Shown here in pieces: positions 1-6,186 of a DNA stretch of 18,888 bases. Source of the DNA: Bacteroidia bacterium (lineage in GTDB: Bacteria > Bacteroidota > Bacteroidia > Bacteroidales > CAJPTX01); the NCBI GenBank assembly GCA_905373625.1, contig CAJPTS010000013.1:1-18888 (forward strand). Reading direction: 5' to 3'. The stretch's first letter is position 1, and each line of letters starts with the position of its first letter. The notes under the pieces were generated by a model. That model had not been told where the DNA came from. It saw only the letters and a program-made list of their open reading frames with translations, and did not search any database. The translations under genes were made by a program, and so were the position numbers.

Positions 1-2613
1 CTCGCTTATCTTTGCAAGTATCTCGGGGCGCATATTGAGCTCGAGTTCTATAGGTCTGTCGTTGCGCGTTTTACCTGCCACGAGCTCCGCGGGAGCATAA
101 TTCCAACCGTCAGGGAGTTTGTAAAGAGGGAAAGCATAACTTGCTTCACTAGGGCGGTTGGATACAAAACCTTTATCTATCAAACTGTTCGTAATAAAAA
201 CATGGTGATATTGGTCAGAGGAGGTAACAAAACGCGTTGTGCAAAGTGCACGATTGCATGAATGTAACAATGCGCCCAACGTGGGATAACACGACGCTGA
301 GAATACGCCTTTATAATGTCCCGAATAAGGTATAAAACGCTCATCATAAGGTCGATACGTATAACGGATTAGCGCTAGCGACTCAGCCTTTATATCTTGC
401 AGCATATTAGCGACCTGCCAATCGCGGCTATCGCGCCCAGGATTGTAAATCTGTCGAAAAGTTTCGGGCATCATAAGCTTCACGGCTTCTGCAAATTCTT
501 GTGCGGCAGAAACGGTATAATGCACCAAGAGTCTGTCACGCCCAGTTACAGCTCCGACACCAAAATTTTCAAAAAGTTCTGTCAATAAAAAACCGTTGCT
601 ATACGCTTTAGTCTGAGAGAAATCCTTTTGAGTAAAGAAATAATAGGGTTCTACAGGTTTCAATTCTTGCCAAGCAGCACTATTTAGATGCAACTCTTGA
701 AGCGCTGCAAATTTTTCTTGGCGTAAGCCATACAAATCATGGTAATAGAGCTTTGCTAGGGCGTCTGATGGCTTTTTGTGTTTTAGAAGGAGATTTATAC
801 TTACGCCAGCTTGTATATTAAACACATTCTCGTCTTTGTTGCCTTCGGGTGTCTTTTCTTTTATGCGACTATTACCATGCAGATTAACAATGTAGATCGC
901 ATCGAATACTCGCAATAGCTCTTTACGCATTGTACGATGCGTAATGCCATCTAAGAAACTATTGTTTGTAACAAAAGCAATAATGCCTTCTCCTGTACTT
1001 TCTATTTGATATTGTGCATAGCGAATAAACTTGATATAGTCGTCAGAAAGAGCTCGTATAATTCGTTCATCGCCTAGCCCCTCTTTGTAGGATTGCATCA
1101 ATATATCAAGCCACCTACTCTTGTTTTCACTATCGCGTCGATAGGGCGGATTCCCGAGCATGACCATTACGCGCATGTTTCGTTTGAGCGCATTCGCTGC
1201 CTGTGCCTCCTGATCTATGGGTGAGAATAAATTCCCATCAAAGCGCTGGTTTTCTAACGTATTCGTGAGGTAAATGCCATAGCGCGCATCGCCTAGGTTG
1301 GTTGCTCCCGTCTCGCGAAAGACATACTCGAGGTTTAGATGTGCCATGGCGTAAGGCGCCATCAGAATTTCGTAACCATGGAGGCGCGGTAGGAGATGAT
1401 CGCGCACGTAGTCATTCCAAACTCCTTGCTGTCCTACAAACTTGCGGTAAATGGTGCGTACCACTTCTGCTAAAAAAGTGCCCGTGCCAGTAGCAGGGTC
1501 TAAGATTTGGAGACGATGAACAGGATTAGCTTTTGCATTGAGGACAGTACTGCGATCTGCCAAACCGTCGCGTAAGCCAAACTCGCGTTGTAAGAGTTCA
1601 TCAACAGCACGAACAATAAAAGCGACTATGGGCGAAGGCGTATAGTACACGCCACGCGCTTTACGGCGAGCAGGATCATACGCTGTAAGAAAGTCCTCAT
1701 AGAAAAGCATTATGGGGTCATGCGCAGTGCTCTTCTCCGTGTCTAGAAGACGACGCACGTCAGTAGCGCCAAAGACGCCAACTAGGTCATCTATAATCCA
1801 CGCTACGCGTGTGTCGAGGTCATACACTCCGATGCGTTGAAAGAGCTTGCGTAGGAACGGATTGCTTTGGGGGATGAGTTTAGCTGCCGTTTCGCGAGAA
1901 AAAGAATCAGGCTGCTGGTCGTGATAGCGCGCAGCGAAGAGGGCGTAAACAATGGTTTGTGCGTACCAGTCGGCAAATTCGTCCTCTTCTACCGTGCTCA
2001 TGAGTACCTCGCGCATACGGTAGAATTGCTGCCTGAGTTCCTCGCCAGCATCGCTCTTCTCATCTTTGAGTACTTCGCGTATAGACCCCGTCAGTAGCTG
2101 CGCTTTTCCTGCCATGAGGAGGGCGAGTTTCTTGGCAGAGGAGATGGGGGCGGGCTGTGCATCGCGGAGTATAGCTACGAGTTCAGCAAAACGCTGCTCG
2201 GCGTCGGGGAATAAAGAAAGGGTATCGCCGTCTTGTTCTGCAACTCGAACATCTAGCAAACACTCGTCACCGCGATATAAGAGGAAACGCAAAAAATCAG
2301 TAAAAACTACACAATCTAAGCCTTGTTTATAGCGAGAAAATTGCTCTTTATTTTGTTTGAGACCGCGCAGGTCAGGATCGCCAATATCTTTGGTTTCGAT
2401 GTATGCAACTGGAATGGTATTCTTTTGCAGTAGAACGATATCTGGCGCTCCGCACGTAATACGTTTAGGCTCGTTTATGATAGTAAACTTCTGGAGTTCT
2501 GGCAGTTCTTTCAAGAATTCTACCAGTAGTTGGCGCAAACTATTCTCGGTAGTAACGCCTGTTTTGTATTCTTGTGTAAGACGCTTCAGATAGTTTTGCA
2601 AAGTAGTCGCCAT
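1..2613 (-). CDS. Type IIG/ISP-like restriction-modification enzyme (nuclease + adenine methyltransferase), 3' end outside window
   Basis: An uninterrupted frame of 871 codons starts at ATG 2613-2611 and runs off the left edge, so the C-terminus is missing. Residues ~15-115 look like a PD-(D/E)XK nuclease: P57-D58, then E73-T-K75, followed by a QFSRYK segment as in HsdR-type nuclease domains. After a helical region comes an N6-adenine methyltransferase: GVYYTP (321-326, motif X-like), DPATGTGTF (372-380, SAM-binding motif I) and NPPY (488-491, catalytic motif IV). The part after NPPY (ITNNSFLDG-like and HGN...KDENVF stretches) resembles the methylase/target-recognition part of type ISP enzymes such as LlaBIII. 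No helicase lies between nuclease and methylase, so a type IIG-like single-chain enzyme that both cuts and protects DNA is the best reading. No separate specificity gene is visible. The family and motifs are firm; the exact subtype is inferred. Confidence 0.85.
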   Translation of the reverse strand, partial: MATTLQNYLKRLTQEYKTGVTTENSLRQLLVEFLKELPELQKFTIINEPKRITCGAPDIVLLQKNTIPVAYIETKDIGDPDLRGLKQNKEQFSRYKQGLDCVVFTDFLRFLLYRGDECLLDVRVAEQDGDTLSLFPDAEQRFAELVAILRDAQPAPISSAKKLALLMAGKAQLLTGSIREVLKDEKSDAGEELRQQFYRMREVLMSTVEEDEFADWYAQTIVYALFAARYHDQQPDSFSRETAAKLIPQSNPFLRKLFQRIGVYDLDTRVAWIIDDLVGVFGATDVRRLLDTEKSTAHDPIMLFYEDFLTAYDPARRKARGVYYTPSPIVAFIVRAVDELLQREFGLRDGLADRSTVLNAKANPVHRLQILDPATGTGTFLAEVVRTIYRKFVGQQGVWNDYVRDHLLPRLHGYEILMAPYAMAHLNLEYVFRETGATNLGDARYGIYLTNTLENQRFDGNLFSPIDQEAQAANALKRNMRVMVMLGNPPYRRDSENKSRWLDILMQSYKEGLGDERIIRALSDDYIKFIRYAQYQIESTGEGIIAFVTNNSFLDGITHRTMRKELLRVFDAIYIVNLHGNSRIKEKTPEGNKDENVFNIQAGVSINLLLKHKKPSDALAKLYYHDLYGLRQEKFAALQELHLNSAAWQELKPVEPYYFFTQKDFSQTKAYSNGFLLTELFENFGVGAVTGRDRLLVHYTVSAAQEFAEAVKLMMPETFRQIYNPGRDSRDWQVANMLQDIKAESLALIRYTYRPYDERFIPYSGHYKGVFSASCYPTLGALLHSCNRALCTTRFVTSSDQYHHVFITNSLIDKGFVSNRPSEASYAFPLYKLPDGWNYAPAELVAGKTRNDRPIELELNMRPEILAKISE

Positions 2614-2755
2614 TATTCTGTGTCATTTTACCTTGCAAATTACGGAAAATAAAAGAGCAACGAGTAAATCGTTTTATAAACAACAATAATTCAATATGTT
2701 AGTATATGAAAGATGAAAAAAAAAACGTCCGATTTCCTTCATTGAAACCATGAGG

Positions 2756-2790
2756 TTTTACTTCTAGCTTTTAGCTTTTTACCTTTTACT
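2756..2790. repeat. Degenerate tandem ~7-bp repeat, TTTTARC type
   Basis: Five consecutive units read TTTTACT, TCTAGC, TTTTAGC, TTTTTACC and TTTTACT, with lengths of 6-8 bases around a 7-base period. The array sits directly before the GC-rich patch at 2792-2808. Its units resemble those at 2838-2851 and, on the other strand, 18848-18868. Confidence 0.6.
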
Positions 2791-2837
2791 TGCGCCGCAG
2801 GCGCGCCTCGTCCCTACAAAAGTCACAAAGCGCACTC

Positions 2838-2851
2838 TTTTAACTCTTAAC
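2838..2851. repeat. Two-unit heptamer repeat TTTTAAC-TCTTAAC
   Basis: Two 7-base units. With the preceding C (2837), the 15-base string CTTTTAACTCTTAAC is found exactly on the opposite strand at 18855-18869, about 16 kb away, also in an intergenic region. Confidence 0.6.
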
Positions 2852-2859
2852 CGATTGTC

Positions 2860-2894
2860 GTCTCTAGTCTTTCGTCTCTCGTATCTAGCCTCTA
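2860..2894. repeat. Five-unit heptamer repeat GTCTCTA type, ending in the PPTase stop codon
   Basis: Five exact 7-base units in register: GTCTCTA, GTCTTTC, GTCTCTC, GTATCTA, GCCTCTA. The last three bases of the last unit (2892-2894) are the reverse complement of the TAG stop codon of the PPTase gene, so the array abuts and overlaps the gene end. Confidence 0.7.
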
Positions 2895-3560
2895 TTCGCC
2901 GCTCTCTTCGGTAGAAAGCGCCCACGTAAAGAGCTGCGGATTACAAACAGCCCACGTGATAACGAAGTTATCTAAAACCGAATACTCTATCGATACCTTG
3001 AAACAGAAACGCTTGACGTGTACCAACATGTTAAATGCGCCATGTGTGCCATTTACTGTAAAAGGTAAAACATCGAGGTCTGTAAAAGAATTAAGCCCTG
3101 GACGATTGTAAACCTTAAAAAAAGCCTCTTTTGCGCTCCAGATTAGAGCCAACTGCAAAGTATTATTGAGGTCAAGCCAAGCAAGTTCGCCTATCGTCAG
3201 GAATTGGTAAGCAATGCGTTGAAAAGGACGATTCTTCTTTTCAATATCTATCCCCACATAAAAAGACGGATTTGTAATGACCGCAGCGTAGGGAAAGGTG
3301 TGCGACATAGATATGTGCCCGTTTCCACTGACTAAAAGGGGCTTACGTCGCTTCGTATAAATTACCTGATCTGTTATGCCAAGCGTTTTAAGAATGCAGC
3401 GCGTGGCAAGCCATTCCCGCCGGCGCGAGTCATCATGAAAGTTAGATAGCGTGGGAAAAGAGTCTCCGCCGATGAATGCTTTGAGTTGCTCCTCACTCTC
3501 CTCTATGTGCCAAAAGGCTAGGGTGGCCGCCCCTGTATTGATCTTTAAGAATTCTGGCAT
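2892..3560 (-). CDS. 4'-phosphopantetheinyl transferase superfamily protein
   Basis: A 222-residue protein of the Sfp/AcpS superfamily, which moves 4'-phosphopantetheine from coenzyme A onto a serine of carrier proteins in the cytoplasm. The hallmark motifs are present: GIDIE (103-107), whose D105 and E107 match the Mg-binding acidic pair, and WSAKEAFFK (141-149), the usual WxxKE signature. An upstream REW..TR segment (49-54) and a SMSHT segment (84-88) also fit the family. The length is typical of the Sfp-like group. The start ATG lies only 5 bases beyond the gldD stop, which suggests translational coupling. A PPTase gene after gldD is a recurring Bacteroidota arrangement. The carrier protein it modifies cannot be told from the window. 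Confidence 0.9.
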   Translation of the reverse strand: MPEFLKINTGAATLAFWHIEESEEQLKAFIGGDSFPTLSNFHDDSRRREWLATRCILKTLGITDQVIYTKRRKPLLVSGNGHISMSHTFPYAAVITNPSFYVGIDIEKKNRPFQRIAYQFLTIGELAWLDLNNTLQLALIWSAKEAFFKVYNRPGLNSFTDLDVLPFTVNGTHGAFNMLVHVKRFCFKVSIEYSVLDNFVITWAVCNPQLFTWALSTEESGE

Positions 3561-3565
3561 GGTGA

Positions 3566-4141
3566 CTATTCATCTTTCCACTTGAGAGTCTCAATGAGGT
3601 GCACTATGTCTTTTGCGAAATAGTCTATGGCGGGCGCTAACGAATCAGCGTTAGGAACACAATAAAAATACAAGGTACCTCGCAAAAAACGAGACACGGA
3701 GTCAGTGGCGTAGAATTGTACGGAGGTCGCCACATCGCCAGAAACGTTGTACAAAATAGCATATACGCGGTTTGCAGGATTCTCATAGAATTGTTCATCT
3801 ATAGCATCGGCACGCATAGAGTGCTTGTAAGTGAGCGTACGAGCGTTCTCTGTTAGCGTATCTAGGGCAGAGGCGCGATTGTAATAAGTGAGGTAAATCG
3901 TAGCCTTATACTCGGGTACTTCTATGTCTTGCGCCATGCTATCAGGGTAAAGCTTTAAGCGGGCATAAGTAGGCAGCTCGAAAGAATAAGGCAAGATGGT
4001 ATCTATTTGCCTGTAGCGCTTTTCGGGGAAATCAAACCGAGGGTAACCGTATGAACGCGGCACACGGGGCTCACTACAGCCCGCAAATGCCAAGACAACG
4101 CAGGCACAGAACAAAACCGACCGAAATCCCTGTTTATTCAT
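3566..4141 (-). CDS. gldD: Gliding motility lipoprotein GldD
   Basis: A 191-residue lipoprotein. I chose the ATG at 4141-4139: it is preceded by a strong purine-rich GGAGAGG ribosome site and gives a clean signal peptide. The longer frame would need a TTG at 4159 inside that ribosome site. The signal peptide ends in FAGC with C22 as the lipidated residue. The mature part opens with a PR-YGYPRFDFPEK stretch (about 27-41) typical of GldD. In Flavobacterium, GldD is needed for gliding and type IX secretion. Placement between gldE and a PPTase gene supports the call. It is probably anchored by lipid in the envelope and exposed to the periplasm. Whether this organism glides is not shown; the protein also occurs in non-gliding Bacteroidota. 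Confidence 0.88.
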   Translation of the reverse strand: MNKQGFRSVLFCACVVLAFAGCSEPRVPRSYGYPRFDFPEKRYRQIDTILPYSFELPTYARLKLYPDSMAQDIEVPEYKATIYLTYYNRASALDTLTENARTLTYKHSMRADAIDEQFYENPANRVYAILYNVSGDVATSVQFYATDSVSRFLRGTLYFYCVPNADSLAPAIDYFAKDIVHLIETLKWKDE

Positions 4142-4192
4142 TCCTCTTCCTCTCCTCAATCTTATACGGCAGTGGTATGATTACAGATTCCG

Positions 4193-5551
4193 CTACACCG
4201 TGCGGGGCGACGCTTCTTTTTCCGTTTGTGAGACGTCGGGGATCTCTACTCGTATTTGCTCAATGCGTCGGTTTGTAACAGATTCTACCGTGAGTTTCAG
4301 ATCTTCGATGAGTACTACTTCGCCTTGCTCGGGGAAGCGTTCGAGTTTTTCTAGCACGAGTCCTGCCAGAGTCTCTGCCTCGCCACGGATAGCATCAAAA
4401 GCTGTATCGGGTCTGCCTATAACCTTACAGAAGTCGTTGAGTAAAATCTTTGCATCAAAACGATAATCGTGAGCATCAAGCTGCGTGTACATCTTTTCCA
4501 CGCCGTCAGACTCGTCCGCAATTTCCCCCAGCACCTCCTCTAGGATGTCCTCCAGAGTCACTACGCCACACGTGCCCCCATACTCGTCTACAACAATCGC
4601 TAGATGTTTACGTTGTGTCTGAAACTCCGTGAGTAACTCGTCTATCTTTTTATTCTCGGGCACAAAATAGGCGGGACGCAACAGCGAAGTCCAATTAAAG
4701 TCTCCTCCTGCATCAATGTAGGGGAGCAGATCTTTTATGTATAGAAGCCCCACAACGGTATCAAAGGATTCTTTGTAGACAGGGATGCGGCTGTAGCCCG
4801 AGGCTATGACCTGTTCTTTAACCTCGGAATAGGAGGTTTCAAAATCGAGTGCAAAGACATCTACGCGAGGCCGCATAATTTCGCAGACGTCGATCTTGCC
4901 GTAGTGCGCTAAACGTTTGATTAGCAGCGACTCCTCATCCGCCGATTCGTTATCCTTCTTGGTGATCTCTATTGCCTCCTCGATCTGATCCATAGAGAGG
5001 TCTAGGTGTGGCGCAAAACGTTCATTCATTCGCCGTGCAGAGAGGGCTAAAAGACGCGCAAAAGGGCTAAGAATAACGTAAAAACCATAAAGCGGGCGCG
5101 CTGCAAAATGCACATAGCGTAAAGGGCGACTACTACCCAATTGTTTCGGGAGCACCTCGCCAAAAAGCAATAAGACGAGGGTAATGAGTACAACCTTTAT
5201 GAGAAAACCTTCTAACGCGGCATCCTCAAATGATACGAGCGAATCTGTTATATAGGCTGCTAGGATGACTATCCCGATGTTGATCAGGTTGTTCGCAATG
5301 AGTATAGTTGCAAGCAGCCGTTCCTCAGCCGCGAGCATTTTTAGTACGAGCTTATATTGTGGGTATTTCTCTTTTTGTTCTTCGAGAACGGCGATTTGTG
5401 TGGCATGCAAAGAGAAAAAAGAAGCCTCCGAGCCTGAGACAAAACCAGAGCCTAGGATAAGCAATACGAGGATCGCAAGTCCCAGCAGTACTCCTCCCGT
5501 AGGAGCAGAGACGTGGATAGCTAAGGGGAGAAGTGCGTACAAATCAACCAT
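4193..5551 (-). CDS. gldE: Gliding motility-associated protein GldE (CNNM/CorC-HlyC family)
   Basis: A 452-residue inner-membrane protein. Residues ~20-175 form a DUF21/CNNM-type membrane domain with hydrophobic segments at 20-38, 80-100 and 116-132 and the conserved GEVLPK motif (131-136). Residues ~224-345 are a CBS-domain pair, with MRPRVDVFALD (226-236) and HLAIVVDEYGG...GVVTLEDILEE (316-339). Residues ~355-437 are a CorC/HlyC C-terminal domain. The family includes Mg/Co transport-related proteins. GldE is the Bacteroidota member next to gldD and has been linked genetically to GldD function in gliding. It sits 51 bases upstream of gldD and 57 bases downstream of ssb on the same strand, so one transcript is likely. 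The family is certain; the gldE name rests on context. Confidence 0.92.
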   Translation of the reverse strand: MVDLYALLPLAIHVSAPTGGVLLGLAILVLLILGSGFVSGSEASFFSLHATQIAVLEEQKEKYPQYKLVLKMLAAEERLLATILIANNLINIGIVILAAYITDSLVSFEDAALEGFLIKVVLITLVLLLFGEVLPKQLGSSRPLRYVHFAARPLYGFYVILSPFARLLALSARRMNERFAPHLDLSMDQIEEAIEITKKDNESADEESLLIKRLAHYGKIDVCEIMRPRVDVFALDFETSYSEVKEQVIASGYSRIPVYKESFDTVVGLLYIKDLLPYIDAGGDFNWTSLLRPAYFVPENKKIDELLTEFQTQRKHLAIVVDEYGGTCGVVTLEDILEEVLGEIADESDGVEKMYTQLDAHDYRFDAKILLNDFCKVIGRPDTAFDAIRGEAETLAGLVLEKLERFPEQGEVVLIEDLKLTVESVTNRRIEQIRVEIPDVSQTEKEASPRTV

Positions 5552-5608
5552 ACATACGCGCCTTAAAGAGCAAACGGCAGCGCTTCTTTTTAGTTCGACC
5601 GATAGAAG

Positions 5609-6052
5609 TTAAAAAGGAATGGGCGCTTCTTCAAGCGGGATCGGATCATTAAGAGCGTCTTCGAGCGCAATAGGCGTTGCAGGAACAGCTGGTTCTGGTG
5701 TCGTGGTAGGCTTTGTGGTTGTATTAGCACGATCTAGTATTTGAAAACTACGTGCAACGATCTCCGTCACATAATGGCTATTCTTCGCAGAATCTTCGTA
5801 GGATCGTGTTTGCAACCGCCCTTCCACATAGATCAACGTTCCCTTGTGTACATACTTCTCCACATTTTGGGCAGACTTGCCCCAGAAGATCACCGTATGC
5901 CACTCGGTGATAGTGTTGGTTTCTCCGCGCTCATTCGTATAGTACTCGTTGGTCGCAATGCGCAAACGCGCCACACACTTCTGACGTTCCAAGTAACGAA
6001 CCTCGGGCTCTATACCCACATATCCAAGTAAAATTACCTTATTCACTCCCAT
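5609..6052 (-). CDS. ssb: Single-stranded DNA-binding protein
   Basis: A 147-residue SSB that coats single-stranded DNA during replication, repair and recombination. The N-terminal OB fold (about 1-108) opens with MGVNKVILLG and contains the conserved EWHTVIFWGKSAQ (50-62) and GTLIYVEGRLQTRSYED (71-87) stretches. A proline/threonine-rich linker follows. The protein ends in the partner-binding tip EEAPIPF, with a short acidic tail and terminal I-P-F. It is the first gene of the ssb-gldE-gldD-PPTase set and diverges from the nucleoside kinase gene. A TATCTTTG -7 element lies 30 bases upstream of the ATG. Confidence 0.95.
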   Translation of the reverse strand: MGVNKVILLGYVGIEPEVRYLERQKCVARLRIATNEYYTNERGETNTITEWHTVIFWGKSAQNVEKYVHKGTLIYVEGRLQTRSYEDSAKNSHYVTEIVARSFQILDRANTTTKPTTTPEPAVPATPIALEDALNDPIPLEEAPIPF

Positions 6053-6072
6053 TGCACTCTATTCTCCACATC

Positions 6073-6152
6073 GCATATATGCAAAGATACACAATTGTCA
6101 TTTTTCTCTCTCGTAGGTATATGTAACACAAACCCCCGATTTTTACGTAAAA
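6073..6152. promoter_or_regulatory. Palindrome-rich divergent regulatory region between ssb and the nucleoside kinase gene
   Basis: Three perfect palindromes lie in about 80 bases: GCATATATGC (6073-6082), ACAATTGT (6091-6098) and TTTTACGTAAAA (6141-6152). The first abuts the ssb -7 element and would overlap its transcription start. The third lies about 35 bases before the kinase ATG. They could be operator sites for one or both genes, but no regulator is known from the window. Confidence 0.35.
6082..6089 (-). promoter_or_regulatory. Probable ssb promoter, -7 element TATCTTTG
   Basis: On the minus strand this reads TATCTTTG, a perfect match to the Bacteroidota TAnnTTTG -7 consensus, 30 bases before the ssb ATG. 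No good TTTG -33 element is found at the expected distance. The 10-base context GCAAAGATAC (plus strand) is repeated exactly upstream of ileS. Confidence 0.5.
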
Positions 6153-6186
6153 TTGTTTGCAGAAGCATAATAAAGACAAAGAGAAA

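Larger units (their letters stand above)
2614..2891. other. Intergenic spacer between the RM gene and the PPTase gene
   Basis: This 278-base spacer lies upstream of the RM gene and downstream of the PPTase gene, both on the minus strand. It holds no credible gene. It contains a run of ten A (2716-2725), three blocks of degenerate 7-bp repeats listed separately, and a GC-rich patch (2792-2808) with a GGCGCGCC palindrome. No perfect TAnnTTTG promoter for the RM gene was found. The nearest match is TAATTTG, with one spacer base too few, read on the minus strand at about 2636-2642. Confidence 0.6.

Noticed and set aside
1..2613. Methylase component of a BREX or DISARM system
   Set aside because: The gene has its own fused nuclease and no companion gene of those systems is visible in the window; the unseen left flank cannot be excluded.
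2792..2808. Intrinsic terminator for the PPTase operon
   Set aside because: The GC-rich hairpin is short and neither strand has a U-run after it.
2756..2894. CRISPR-like array
   Set aside because: Units are 6-8 bases without spacers; this is a degenerate tandem repeat.
3566..4159. Longer gldD starting at TTG 4159
   Set aside because: The first six extra codons are the purine-rich ribosome-binding stretch of the ATG at 4141, and they would spoil the signal peptide head.
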